Assembly (NCBI GenBank): GCA_030038195.1 | Contig: JASHPJ010000151.1 | Span: 1-45,534 of the forward strand | Reading direction: 5' to 3' | Origin: Acidobacteriaceae bacterium | GTDB lineage: Bacteria; Acidobacteriota; Terriglobia; Terriglobales; Acidobacteriaceae | Length of the DNA stretch: 45,534 nt | Shown here: piece after piece, positions 26,456-35,113 of the stretch | Layout of the letters: each line of letters starts with the position of its first letter | Numbering within the stretch: the stretch's first letter is position 1 | Position numbers and translations under genes: made by a program | Notes under the pieces: model-generated | What the model saw: only the letters and a program-made list of their open reading frames with translations | The model's database searches: none | Told to the model about the DNA's origin: nothing

Positions 26456-27436
26456 TCACCACTTCTCCCTCCACTGCCGCACCAGGTCTTCGGCGGCCTG
26501 CGGCCACTCGGGAAAGTCAAAGATGAATCCGGCATCGAGCAGCTTGCCGGGAACCACGCACCGGCTCTTGAGCACCAGCTCCGGCTCGGTGCGCAGAAAG
26601 AACATGCCAATCTTCATCAGCAGCGCCGGCGCGGGCAGGCCGTTAGGCATGTCCCACGCATCGCGCAGCGCCACCATGAACGCACGGTTGGGCAGCGGAT
26701 GCGGCGCGGCCAGGTTGACCGGCCCATCCATCTCTTCGTGCTCGATCAGGAATTCGACGGCGCGCGCGTAATCCCGCTCGTGCATCCACGAGACGTATTG
26801 CCGGCCGTTGCCCTGTGTGCCGCCCAGTCCCAGCCGCACTAGGTTCGAGAGCACCGCAAACACGCTGCCCGGCGCAGGACTGAAGACCAGCGAGGTGCGC
26901 AGGACGATCTTGCGGGTGCGCGGCGTGGGCGCATCAAAAACAGTAGCCTCCCAGTCCTTTACCAATTGAATGGTCCAGTTCCATTTCTCCGGCGCGCGCT
27001 GGCGGGCGGAGACCATCTCGCCTCCGCCAATCTCGCCGGTCGCTTCGTCCATGTCGCGGTCGAGCGCATGGCGATAGATCGTCGCCGTCGATGCGTTCAT
27101 CCACACGCGCGGCGGCTCGGCTAGCCCGGCAATCACGTGGCTCAACAGCCGCGTGGGCCCGATGCGCGAATCGTACAGCTCCTTCCGGTTTTTGGCGGTG
27201 TAGCGGCAATGGACGCTCTTACCCGAGAGATGAATGCAGATGTCCGCGCCTTTCAGTGTCTCCACCCACGGGCCAACGCGCTTGCCGTCCCAGTGCACGG
27301 TCTGCCACGGCGCGCTGTAAGGACTGCGCGTGAGCACCGTTACGTGATGACCACGTTCCTGAAAGTACGCGGCCAGCACGCGGCCCACCTGGCCGCTGCC
27401 TCCAGGGATGACGATGCGCAGCCTGCGGCCAGGCAT
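26456..27436 (-). CDS. TIGR01777-family NAD(P)-dependent epimerase/oxidoreductase
   Basis: A 326-aa short-chain dehydrogenase/epimerase-like protein. The Rossmann motif is IVIPGGSGQVGRVLAAYF near the start, the WDG and ICIHLSGKSV stretches follow, and the C-terminus has the DUF1731-like end (KSRCVVPGKLLDAGFIFDFP). The family (YfcH/SDR39U1 type) has no firm substrate. Start at 27436 is 2 bp after the tetR stop codon, so it is co-transcribed and translationally close. The open frame extends upstream into tetR but that part is a shadow of the regulator gene. Confidence 0.9.
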   Translation of the reverse strand: MPGRRLRIVIPGGSGQVGRVLAAYFQERGHHVTVLTRSPYSAPWQTVHWDGKRVGPWVETLKGADICIHLSGKSVHCRYTAKNRKELYDSRIGPTRLLSHVIAGLAEPPRVWMNASTATIYRHALDRDMDEATGEIGGGEMVSARQRAPEKWNWTIQLVKDWEATVFDAPTPRTRKIVLRTSLVFSPAPGSVFAVLSNLVRLGLGGTQGNGRQYVSWMHERDYARAVEFLIEHEEMDGPVNLAAPHPLPNRAFMVALRDAWDMPNGLPAPALLMKIGMFFLRTEPELVLKSRCVVPGKLLDAGFIFDFPEWPQAAEDLVRQWREKW

Positions 27437-27438
27437 CG

Positions 27439-28110
27439 CTACACTTCTCCGTAAATGGCGCGCAGCAGCTCGCCTGCAGGCCGGAAGAGCGGCCGGAGCG
27501 GCGGCAGCTCCGCAAGTTTGAAGGCCATCCGCATCATCCTGAGCGTCTTGTCGAACAGCATCCCGGTGCGGCCCTGTTGCGGCGAGCAGTCGTAGACCCA
27601 GAACAGCACAAGGCCCATCTGGTAGAGCCACAGCAGGCGCGGCAGATAGGGCAGGATCGAAGCCGGGAGCCGCAGCTTTGACTCGGCCACCGCCCGCTCG
27701 AAGAAGGCGAGGTCCCGGTTGCGGATCGGCGCCGTCGCCGTGCTGAAGGGTGAAAGCGGGTGCGCGGGATCGATGTGTGCCGTGAGCGCACCCACCAGCG
27801 CACGGTTCGGCGCAAAGTAAGCGAGCTTTTGCCCGATGATGCCGCGCAGCCGCTGCTCGATGGTGTGGCTCGCCGACAGGATGCGCTCGAGCTCCGGCGC
27901 CATCTCATCCTGCGCTTGCTCGTAGAAGGCCATCACCAGCGCATCCTTCGAGTCGAAGTAGTAGTAGGCTGCGCCCACGGCCACGCCGGCTGCCGCGGCG
28001 ATCTCGCGCATGGTGGCATTTTGGAATCCGCGCTCGCGGAACACGGTGAGCGCGGCAGCCAGAATGCGCCTGCGGGTTTCTTCCGACTTGGGAACAGTTC
28101 GCCGCGTCAT
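27439..28110 (-). CDS. TetR/AcrR-family transcriptional regulator
   Basis: A 223-aa repressor. The N-terminal helix-turn-helix is clear (about 12-58): ILAAALTVFRERGFQNATMR, then AAAGVAVGAAYYYFDSKDAL. The C-terminal part is a helical ligand domain with unknown effector. It starts 3 bp after the stop of the small membrane protein and is the middle gene of a three-gene operon. Two palindromes TTTGAAC-NN-GTTCAAA in the promoter are probable binding sites for it (see 28494-28563). Confidence 0.93.
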   Translation of the reverse strand: MTRRTVPKSEETRRRILAAALTVFRERGFQNATMREIAAAAGVAVGAAYYYFDSKDALVMAFYEQAQDEMAPELERILSASHTIEQRLRGIIGQKLAYFAPNRALVGALTAHIDPAHPLSPFSTATAPIRNRDLAFFERAVAESKLRLPASILPYLPRLLWLYQMGLVLFWVYDCSPQQGRTGMLFDKTLRMMRMAFKLAELPPLRPLFRPAGELLRAIYGEV

Positions 28111-28113
28111 GTC

Positions 28114-28470
28114 CTATGCCACGCTTTCGTGGGTGGTGCGGCGGCGCATCTTGGCCAGCACAAACATATTGAAGAAGTGCATTCCACCCAGGATCAGCAG
28201 CACGACCCCGATCTTTCCACTCTCCAATTCAATCACGCCGCGCAAATCTCTCAACGGATCGGCGGTCTTGAGCGCCAGGGCAATGTAGCCGATATTGACG
28301 AGATAGAAGCCCACGACCAGCAGTTGGTTCACTGACTCGGCCAGCGGCGCGTTGCCGTGAAATGCATCGAGCAGAAAAACACGGCCACTCCTGTGCAGCG
28401 TCCTCGCCACCCAGACGGTCACTGCGATGCTGATTGCCAAATAGCTGAAATAACAGCCCGCCACGTACAT
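28114..28470 (-). CDS. Small multi-pass membrane protein, unknown
   Basis: A 118-aa protein with three membrane helices (YFSYLAISIAVTVWVA, LLVVGFYLVNIGYIALAL, GVVLLILGGMHFFNMFVLA). I do not recognise a named family. ATG at 28470 follows GGGAGAGG with normal spacing; the longer frame starting at 28536 begins inside the -35 box and is rejected. It is the first gene of the operon with tetR and the epimerase, so it may take part in the response governed by TetR. Confidence 0.8.
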   Translation of the reverse strand: MYVAGCYFSYLAISIAVTVWVARTLHRSGRVFLLDAFHGNAPLAESVNQLLVVGFYLVNIGYIALALKTADPLRDLRGVIELESGKIGVVLLILGGMHFFNMFVLAKMRRRTTHESVA

Positions 28471-28493
28471 CTCTCTTACCTCTCCCTTATTAT

Positions 28494-28563
28494 TTTGAAC
28501 ACGTTCAAATAGAATGTAGCCCTGGAATATTCCCAAGTCAAGATAAATTTGAACGAGTTCAAA
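28494..28563 (-). promoter_or_regulatory. Promoter and two TetR-type operators
   Basis: On the minus strand, TTGACT (28541-28536) and TACATT (28518-28513) are separated by exactly 17 bp. Palindrome TTTGAAC-AC-GTTCAAA (28494-28509) covers the likely transcription start, and TTTGAAC-GA-GTTCAAA (28548-28563) lies just upstream of the -35 box. Their centres are 54 bp apart, about five helical turns, so bound regulators would face the same side. This is a textbook repression layout for the TetR encoded two genes downstream (inference; no footprint). Confidence 0.75.
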
Positions 28564-28636
28564 ATAATTTCAAGGCGCAAATGAGAGTGATTTGAATGGA
28601 AGGCTTACATGCGGAAAGGGAACAGTTTTGGTTGGT

Positions 28637-29191
28637 CTACCGCTGCGGTGGATAGGGGTAGCCGCCGGCCATCCAGCGCCGGCGCTGGAGGACGCGCACC
28701 TCGCGCACAATGACCCACGCCACCAGGAAGATCACGATCAGCGGCCCGTAGAAGACCATCCACGGAATGCCGACGCGGTCTCCGCCCACCGAGGCTGAAG
28801 CGGGCGCCCGGACCGAGCCGAAGACGCATACCAAGTCCTGGCCGATGTGCACGTTCTCGCCCAGCCGCACGCCGCCGAAGAAGCTCACCACATCGTCTCC
28901 GATCGACGAGTTATCCGCGGCCGTGATGTGGCCGAAAAAGCTCACCACATCGTGGTGGGCCTGGCCGTTGATGCTGATGTTGCCGAAAAAGACGACGATG
29001 TCGCCCAGCGCCTGGCCGTCCACGTGCACGTTGCAGAAAAAGCACACAGCATCGTGAACCGGCGTATCGGGGGTGACGTCGATGTCCTTGAAGAACTGCA
29101 CGGCGTCTTCTTCCGCGCATGCCGGCGCAGCGGCAGCCAGTAAGGCGCTGAAAACGAGGAAGCACCCGAGGATGCGTTGGATTCCCAGCAT
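28637..29191 (-). CDS. Secreted/anchored repeat protein, bactofilin-like repeats
   Basis: A 184-aa protein with a signal peptide (ILGCFLVFSALLAAAAPACA), five or so repeats of about 17-20 residues, each like DVVSFFGxxxxxGxAxxD (for example DIVVFFGNISINGQAHHD), and a C-terminal membrane helix (MVFYGPLIVIFLVAWVIV) with a basic tail. The repeats have the rhythm of a left-handed beta-helix, as in bactofilins and polymer-forming proteins. A TATAGT -10-like hexamer (29204-29199) ends 7 nt before the ATG at 29191, so the mRNA may be leaderless. Function unknown; probably a periplasmic scaffold or adhesion element. Confidence 0.8.
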   Translation of the reverse strand: MLGIQRILGCFLVFSALLAAAAPACAEEDAVQFFKDIDVTPDTPVHDAVCFFCNVHVDGQALGDIVVFFGNISINGQAHHDVVSFFGHITAADNSSIGDDVVSFFGGVRLGENVHIGQDLVCVFGSVRAPASASVGGDRVGIPWMVFYGPLIVIFLVAWVIVREVRVLQRRRWMAGGYPYPPQR

Positions 29192-29240
29192 CAACTCCAC
29201 TATACGCGCGGGCCGTGCTGGCGGTTCCCAGGAAAATGCT

Positions 29241-31934
29241 CTAAAACTGGAACCGCATGGCCAACTGGATGCGCCGTGCCGGAGCTACCGAGGTGACCTG
29301 CCCGAACTGCGGCGAGGTATCCACCGTGTCGATACCCTCGCCATTCACATGGTTCAGCACGTTGAACGAGCTGGCCGAGAAACCCAGCCGCGGAGCCTCG
29401 TCGGCCTTGTTGGCGGTAATGGCAAAGTCGTGTCCCCAGCGCAGATCCAGGTCCACATAGTCGGGTCCAACCTCGGAGTTCCGGTCCACGCCCTCGGGAC
29501 GTGTATTGAAGAGCCCGTCCCCGTAGTAGTCGGTTCCGGTCAGCTCGGTCCATGGCGAGCCGCTGTTGGCAAAGATGCCGGCCGCCAGGTTGAGCAGGCT
29601 CTTCTGCTGGAAGATGGCGTACATGCCCAGCCGCTGCGCGCGGTCGTAGCCCGAGTTCGACCACTCGTCGCCGGGGTCGTACTGGTTTTGCGGGTACCAG
29701 CTGATGCCGCCGGTATTCGACTCGTAATGGGACCACGTATAGCGCCCGAAGCCGGTGAAGTGCTTGTTCCACATGCCGCGGTAGGAGATGTCGAGGCCGC
29801 TGCCGGCGTAGAAGGCGGCTGGCTGCATCTGGCGGATGCGGCCGTATGCAGGATTCGGCCGCTCGGTGTAGCCCGACTCGGGCGTGGGGGCATTCACATC
29901 CACCGAGCGGAACATGTCGATGCCGCGCATCTGGTATACGCTGACGGTGCCCGTGGCGCGCTCGCCCAGTTGCCGCTCGATGGAGAGGCCGTAGTGCATC
30001 TGGTAGGGAATCTTGGCGTTGGGCTCCAGCTCGGCCAGAGCCGGCGGCTGCGCAGCCAGCGAAGGGCAGCCGATGCTGGTGATAGGCATGCAGCCGGTCT
30101 GCGGCAGCGTGGCCGGATTCATGGACAGAATTACGGACCTGCGCCGCGCTGTCTCGTAGCGGGTAAGGTCGAGCAGCGGGCCGCCGCCGAAACGGTCATA
30201 GTAAATGCCGCCGCCGCCGCGCAGGATGGTCTTGGACTGCGGATCGAGCACCCAGGCGAAAGAAATCCGCGGCGAGAAGCCCAGCCGGCGGTTGGCCAGG
30301 AAGTTCTGCCAGTCGTAGCGCAGGCCTGGGGTGATCCCAAACCGGCCGTTCACCTTGTACTGGTCCTGGATAAACGCGCCTACCTCCTGCTGGTGATAGA
30401 TGAAGTGCGTGTCGCCGGTGTTCTCTGAGAATCCGGAAGGCAGGCCGTTTGCGTAGTTCTGGAGCGCCGTCGCCAGCACCGTCACTCCGTCTGCGGCCAG
30501 CGTGGGGCCGAAGGTGTAGCTGCCTAACGCGTCGGTCTCGTCGTCGTAAGCACGGCGGCTCATGTGTGGAACGCCGATGCCGTACTTCACCAGGTTGTGC
30601 CCATGCGTCCAGGTCACAACGTCCGAGAGCCGCGCGTTATATTCCGTCGCGAACGAGTCGTTCTGCGCCGAACCGTCCACGAAGTCTCCCGGCAGGCTGA
30701 TCTGTGGGTCTTCTGTCGTATTCCGGTTGCGGTTTGACCAGTGCTCGCCCACCAGGGATGCCTGGTTGAGCATGGTTGCCGAGAGCGTCGAGTCCACGTG
30801 CGCCACCATGTCGTCTTCGTGATACCCATTGTCATAGCCTGCCGCGGCCAGCGTCTGTCCTCCGACGCCCTCGTTCTGCGCCGTCGCATCCTGGTAGCTG
30901 TACTGTACGTAAGCCGAGTGCATGCCGAACTGGTGCGCCGCCCGCACGCTGAACTCGGTATCCCGCGTGGGCGCCGGCACGTTGGCCTGGAACGCGCCGG
31001 AAGGATTAGCCGTGGTGGGCTCGACGGTTGCGCTCACCACGGCGTCCTGATCCTGCTCCGCGCGGTTGAAGGAAACCAGGAAGCTAGAGTTCTTGGCATG
31101 AGGAATGGGGCCGGTCGCGCTGCCTTCGTAGATGCGCCGCTGCTCGAATGGCTTGGATGGCGCCAGCGCATTCTGCGCATTGAGCGCCGAGTCGCGGAAG
31201 TAGAAGTTCAGCTCACCGTGAAAGTTCTGCGCGGCCGATTTGGTGATGATCTCCATTTGCCCGCGCCCAGGGTAGTAGTAGCGCGCCGAGTAGGGGTCCT
31301 GGTTGATCAGCACCTCCTGCACGGCTGAGGGCGAGACGGTGACCCGGTTGGCCTCCACGCCATCAACCATCAGCCCCGAGCCGCCCGTAGCCGCCACGTC
31401 CGAGTCCAGGAACGCGCCCATGGCCGAGACAAAGTCGTTGTCGAAGATCGGCAGCGCTTTCAGGTCTTGTGCCGTCATGACCGAGGAGTCGTGATTTTCA
31501 TCGGTCGAGGTCAGGTCCTCATTCGATTCCGCGCTGACCGTCACATTGGTCGCAGCCGGCGCAATGGGCAGCACGATATGCAGCGGCGCAGCCAGCTTGA
31601 CGGCCGCCTGGCTGGCAACCGCAGAAGCTGCCGGAGCCGCAATCTGCACCGGCAGGCTCACGGTCTTGAATCCCGGCTCGGAGACCACCAGCGTGTATGC
31701 GCCCGCGTGCGGCGCCGTCACCTGGAAGCTGCCGTCTGCGCCCGACTGAAACTTGCCGTCGACGGCGCCGCTCGCATCCTCCAGGTTGATTTCGGCATTG
31801 GGAATAATGGCTCCCGTTGAGTCAGACACCACGCCGCGCAGCGCCGGCCGGGGCGGCGGAGGCTGGATGCTGGTATGGCAGGCGAGGGCAACGGCCGGGG
31901 CGGACAGAAGAACAGCCAGGACAATGGAACGCAT
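29241..31934 (-). CDS. TonB-dependent receptor with carboxypeptidase-regulatory domain
   Basis: An 897-aa outer-membrane receptor. A signal peptide (MRSIVLAVLLSAPAVALA) is followed by a carboxypeptidase-regulatory-like beta-sandwich (LRGVVSDSTGAIIPNAEINL, then FQVTAPHAGAYTLVVSEPG). A plug domain follows (MTAQDLKALPIFDNDFVSAM, then GLMVDGVEANRVTVSP), then a long beta-barrel that ends with the typical aromatic C-terminus RRIQLAMRFQF. It is of the acidobacterial/Oar-like type used for uptake of large nutrients; the substrate is unknown. Start at 31934 has GAGG 7 nt upstream; the longer frame to 32075 is not supported. No TonB-ExbBD genes are in the window. Confidence 0.93.
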   Translation of the reverse strand: MRSIVLAVLLSAPAVALACHTSIQPPPPRPALRGVVSDSTGAIIPNAEINLEDASGAVDGKFQSGADGSFQVTAPHAGAYTLVVSEPGFKTVSLPVQIAAPAASAVASQAAVKLAAPLHIVLPIAPAATNVTVSAESNEDLTSTDENHDSSVMTAQDLKALPIFDNDFVSAMGAFLDSDVAATGGSGLMVDGVEANRVTVSPSAVQEVLINQDPYSARYYYPGRGQMEIITKSAAQNFHGELNFYFRDSALNAQNALAPSKPFEQRRIYEGSATGPIPHAKNSSFLVSFNRAEQDQDAVVSATVEPTTANPSGAFQANVPAPTRDTEFSVRAAHQFGMHSAYVQYSYQDATAQNEGVGGQTLAAAGYDNGYHEDDMVAHVDSTLSATMLNQASLVGEHWSNRNRNTTEDPQISLPGDFVDGSAQNDSFATEYNARLSDVVTWTHGHNLVKYGIGVPHMSRRAYDDETDALGSYTFGPTLAADGVTVLATALQNYANGLPSGFSENTGDTHFIYHQQEVGAFIQDQYKVNGRFGITPGLRYDWQNFLANRRLGFSPRISFAWVLDPQSKTILRGGGGIYYDRFGGGPLLDLTRYETARRRSVILSMNPATLPQTGCMPITSIGCPSLAAQPPALAELEPNAKIPYQMHYGLSIERQLGERATGTVSVYQMRGIDMFRSVDVNAPTPESGYTERPNPAYGRIRQMQPAAFYAGSGLDISYRGMWNKHFTGFGRYTWSHYESNTGGISWYPQNQYDPGDEWSNSGYDRAQRLGMYAIFQQKSLLNLAAGIFANSGSPWTELTGTDYYGDGLFNTRPEGVDRNSEVGPDYVDLDLRWGHDFAITANKADEAPRLGFSASSFNVLNHVNGEGIDTVDTSPQFGQVTSVAPARRIQLAMRFQF

Positions 31935-32093
31935 GCAGAAACCTCGAGCAACGAAGTTAAAACGTGGATTTTGAAGAGGTTGATCGACTGTGTGCGCGGG
32001 CTCGTGCGATCGTGATTGGTCCCGTCTTCGAGATACAGGCTTGGATTGCAAACGTTGCCAGCCGCCTCCAAACAACGCTGCGGCCCCGACACG

Positions 32094-32846
32094 TCAAGCG
32101 CTTTCAGGCCACACTCCAATTTTCGCAGGACTGAGCGCCTCCGTCCAGTCCGATGCCCGGTCGACCAGGATGTCCGGAGGGGTTTCCATCAGCGTCTGGG
32201 GGCCAAAGCCGAAAGCGCACCCCACGGTCCACGCGCCGGCGTTGCGCGCGGTGAGCATATCTACCTGGCTGTCGCCGATCATCACTGTTTCTTCCGGCGT
32301 TGCGCCGGTCTCTTGCATCAGCTTGCGCAGGCCGGTCGGATCGGGCTTTTTCACCGCGAAGCTGTCGCCTCCGTAGATATGGGGGAAAAAGTCCGCGAGC
32401 CCCAGCCCCTCGCAGATACCGCGCGCCGGCCGCACCGGCTTGTTGGTCAGCACAGCCATGGTTCGCTTTGTGCCTCCCGGCGCCTCATGCAGATCGCGCA
32501 GCGCCTTCAGCGCTTCCAGCACGCCTTCATAGGCGTAAGTGAAATCCAGCTTGTGCTCGCGGTAATACTGCAGGAAAAACAGGTAAGCCTTGTCGAGCAG
32601 CTCAGGATTCACATCGTCAGGGTTGACGTGGCTCGCCAGGGCCAGTGACCGCCGCATCAGCATCGGCGCGCCGTTGCCTACAAAGCTCGCAATCGCCGGG
32701 TCAGGCAGCGGCTGGTGGTGGAACGCCTGCAGCGTAGCGTTCACGCTGTTGCACAGGTCCTGCGCAGAGTCGATCAGCGTGCCGTCCAGGTCGAAGACCA
32801 GCAGTTTCAGCCGCTCCACGGGAATTTCACGAAAAATTCGAACCAT
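32094..32846 (-). CDS. gph: HAD hydrolase, phosphoglycolate phosphatase-like
   Basis: A 250-aa HAD-superfamily phosphatase. The nucleophile motif is [13 protein letters not shown] (D19, D21), the cap lies between, and motifs II-IV follow ([31 protein letters not shown]). The overall pattern fits Gph, which removes the phosphate from 2-phosphoglycolate, although other HAD enzymes share it. GGAGAC precedes the start at 32846. The gene upstream on this strand is the frameshifted SEC-C gene. Confidence 0.85.
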   Translation of the reverse strand: MVRIFREIPVERLKLLVFDLDGTLIDSAQDLCNSVNATLQAFHHQPLPDPAIASFVGNGAPMLMRRSLALASHVNPDDVNPELLDKAYLFFLQYYREHKLDFTYAYEGVLEALKALRDLHEAPGGTKRTMAVLTNKPVRPARGICEGLGLADFFPHIYGGDSFAVKKPDPTGLRKLMQETGATPEETVMIGDSQVDMLTARNAGAWTVGCAFGFGPQTLMETPPDILVDRASDWTEALSPAKIGVWPESA

Positions 32847-32931
32847 GTCTCCAGTTTAGAGCGAAACCAGAGTTCGTGTGCTCTGTGAGCAGGGTAAATG
32901 CATAAATGACAAACTCTGCGGAATGCGGTCT

Positions 32932-32990
32932 TAAAAGGGCAGGCTTGAAGCCGTGCCCTTTCAAAACCGATTGCCGCCGCTGGTTCATCT
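32932..32990. repeat. Dispersed palindromic repeat, copy 3
   Basis: The hairpin AAAAGGGCAGGCTT...AAGCCGTGCCCTTT and the right flank to about 32990 (containing CCGATTGCCG and CTGGTTCATC) match the copy at 8571-8665. It is located right behind the frameshifted SEC-C gene. Confidence 0.75.
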
Positions 32991-32993
32991 TTT

Positions 32994-33258
32994 TCATGCG
33001 ATTGCCCCGTCGCCGATCCGCAAGCCGATTATTCCCGGAAAAAAGTAGTTGCGATTCGAGCCGTCGAACTTGCCGGATTTCAGGCAGCATCGGTTGAAAG
33101 CTGCGGCCCGATCCGCACGGACAAAGGTCCCGGCGGCCGAGCTTTTCCACAAGCTCTTTCTCTGTGCCGACTATGCGGAGTCCGCGCTTGACGCGGGTTT
33201 CGGAAGGGTAGCCCTTGCGGCGCTTACTGCTGCGCTCGAAAGGAGAAAGCTTCGTCAC
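32994..33258 (-). pseudogene. Frameshifted small SEC-C zinc-motif protein
   Basis: From the GTG at 33258 the frame reads [20 protein letters not shown] and then [21 protein letters not shown], the first half of a SEC-C motif (CxCGSGxxFxxCC). The next residues (QPMLPEIRQ) do not fit. Removing one base from the short A-run at 33097-33099 restores [16 protein letters not shown] and so on to a stop at 32994-32996, giving a complete [13 protein letters not shown] motif. Either the gene has a one-base insertion or the base is a sequencing error. An AAGGAG site upstream points instead to an ATG (33274) whose frame ends after 16 codons. The SEC-C motif binds zinc, often in small proteins tied to SecA/SecB. 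Confidence 0.7.
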
Positions 33259-33384
33259 AATGCATCGTAGCCATAATCACTTCTCCTTGAGGTGGAATGA
33301 CTCGATATTATCAAAGGTTGCCTGTAGAAACGAGCGAAATGATTTCGAGCTGCGGCTCGAAACCATGCAGAGGAGTGGAGCACC

Positions 33385-34101
33385 TTGAAGCGCATTTTCA
33401 GTATCGCCGGCGTTCTCTGCGTTGCCTTCGCGGCTTTGATCCCGCTCGCAGCGCAAACTCAGCAGCGGCCTGTCTTCAGTACCGATGCGCAGGCTGAGCA
33501 GATTCCCAATCTCGGCGCTCTCGTCATCGAGTTGAAGCAGTACCACGACTGCACCTGCAAGTGCGGCTGCTACGCACACGACCTCGACACGCAGGCCGGC
33601 CGCGCCATTGTCTTTCTGCGCCAGCGCGCCGCGCGCCGGCAGCCCAGGGAAAAGCTCGCCGTAGTGCTGGACATCGACGAAACCTCGCTCTCCAATTACC
33701 AGGAGATGCTCGGCTCCAGCTACGTCTTCGATCCCAAGGCTTTCGACGTCTGGGTCAATACCGCGGCCGCGCCGGCGATTCCCGGCACTCTGCGCCTGGA
33801 CAAGGAAGCGCAGAGGCTCGGCATCGATGTATTCTTCATCACCGGCCGCAGTGATTCCGAGCGTCCTGCGACCGAGCGCAACCTGCGCGCCCAGGGATAT
33901 ACATGGAAGCAGTTGACCCTGCGCTCCGCGTCCACGCAGTCGGAGACAACAATCCAGTACAAATCCGGCGCGCGTGCGCAGATCACCGCGCAGGGCTACA
34001 AGATCGTCCTCAACATGGGCGACCAGTGGAGCGACCTCAAGGGTTCTCCGCAGGCCGAGTTCAGCGTGAAATATCCGAACCCGTACTACCTGATCCCTTG
34101 A
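33385..34101 (+). CDS. Secreted HAD-family acid phosphatase
   Basis: A 238-aa exported phosphatase of the class B/C acid phosphatase-like HAD group. The signal peptide is FSIAGVLCVAFAALIPLAAQ. The catalytic DxD is in VVLDIDETSLSNY (D96, D98); FFITGRSDSERPATERNL and LNMGDQWSDLKGS supply the later motifs. A tight cysteine cluster DCTCKCGCYAHD (C56, C58, C60, C62) is unusual and could bind a metal. The start is TTG at 33385, supported by AGGAG-type sequence upstream (GGAG at 33376-33379). It is likely to release phosphate from organic esters outside the inner membrane. Confidence 0.88.
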   Translation: MKRIFSIAGVLCVAFAALIPLAAQTQQRPVFSTDAQAEQIPNLGALVIELKQYHDCTCKCGCYAHDLDTQAGRAIVFLRQRAARRQPREKLAVVLDIDETSLSNYQEMLGSSYVFDPKAFDVWVNTAAAPAIPGTLRLDKEAQRLGIDVFFITGRSDSERPATERNLRAQGYTWKQLTLRSASTQSETTIQYKSGARAQITAQGYKIVLNMGDQWSDLKGSPQAEFSVKYPNPYYLIP

Positions 34102-34122
34102 CTGGTCTCCTGGTGCATCCGC

Positions 34123-34959
34123 TCAGTCGATCCGGATCGATCCTGACCCCGTCGTCACGTGCACCAGTGGGCCGCCGCCGTTGATCCTGCCTGCAAGATG
34201 ATGCTTTTCCAGCCTGCTTTGCCCCATGATCTCGCGGTCACAGCGGATGCCGCCCGATCCCGTCGAGGCATCCAGCGTGAACGCTGCGCCGTCGGTGGAG
34301 AGATCTACGCCACCCGATCCGGTTTCGAGGCGCCATGGTCCCACCGGAACTCCCTCAACCTTGATGCTGCCGGAGCCCGTGTCGGCCTTGAGCGCTCCGT
34401 GCAGATTGTGCAGCTCGATCGTCCCTGATCCCGTCTCCGCCCGCACGTCGTCGTTGCCGCTTCCTTCCGCGTAGATGCTTCCCGATCCGGTGCTCGCCGA
34501 GTACCCGCCCTCAAGCCCGGTGGCGTGGATGCTGCCCGACCCCGTGCTGAGCCTGGTGTCTGCGCCCACGCCATCATCATTGATGCTGCCCGAGCCGGTC
34601 GCCGCGTCAAGGTAGGAGTCAGCCGGCGCTTCCACCTCGTAGTCGATGCTGATATTGCGCAGATTCCCGCGCCGCTCGCCCACGCGCACAATATTGCCCG
34701 TCTGCTCGATCGGCGGATGCGCTGCAATCTCGCTCACCCTGGTGTCATTGCCGCCCCAGAACGACCGCACACGCCCGAAGACGTGAACATGCCCGCTCGC
34801 GCCACGGGTCAGATGAATAGTCCCCGAGCCAGTGGCCACGGTCAGTTGCACCTGGCCGGCCACAACCAAGTCGCGCTCAAAGGTGGCTTCTGCGCCGCGC
34901 GCCGGGATCGCCGCCAGCACCGCCGCGCCTATCCAAATTGCCGTGAGGATTCCTCTCAT
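34123..34959 (-). CDS. Secreted DUF4097-like protein with TGSG repeats
   Basis: A 278-aa exported protein. After a signal peptide (MRGILTAIWIGAAVLAAIPA) it carries nine copies of the phrase TGSG(S/T/G)(I/V) at roughly regular 20-residue spacing, for example AATGSGSINDD, LSTGSGSIHA and AETGSGTIEL, which implies a beta-helix or beta-solenoid. Such DUF4097/DUF2807-type proteins are envelope proteins of unknown role. Start at 34959 (MRGIL) is preferred over the GTG at 34971; GGGGTGAG lies at a good distance. It lies convergent to the acid phosphatase. Confidence 0.85.
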   Translation of the reverse strand: MRGILTAIWIGAAVLAAIPARGAEATFERDLVVAGQVQLTVATGSGTIHLTRGASGHVHVFGRVRSFWGGNDTRVSEIAAHPPIEQTGNIVRVGERRGNLRNISIDYEVEAPADSYLDAATGSGSINDDGVGADTRLSTGSGSIHATGLEGGYSASTGSGSIYAEGSGNDDVRAETGSGTIELHNLHGALKADTGSGSIKVEGVPVGPWRLETGSGGVDLSTDGAAFTLDASTGSGGIRCDREIMGQSRLEKHHLAGRINGGGPLVHVTTGSGSIRID

Positions 34960-35113
34960 GCCGCAACTCACCCCTTATCCGTCCTCTCTCCATACGTTCC
35001 CGCCGGCCATGCAGTTCCACCGGACCTGCTTTTTCACCGGCTCCGGTTTCGTAGCTTGAGAGAACGCATCCGCCCTGATGCCTGAAACCCAGGGATGCTA
35101 TCCTCTCCCCCAG

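Noticed and set aside
28471-28536. Upstream extension of the small membrane protein
   Set aside because: It would start inside the -35 box of the promoter found here.
29073-30428. + strand frame of about 450 codons opposite the TonB-dependent receptor
   Set aside because: Antisense shadow; the receptor has signal, plug, barrel and terminal Phe.
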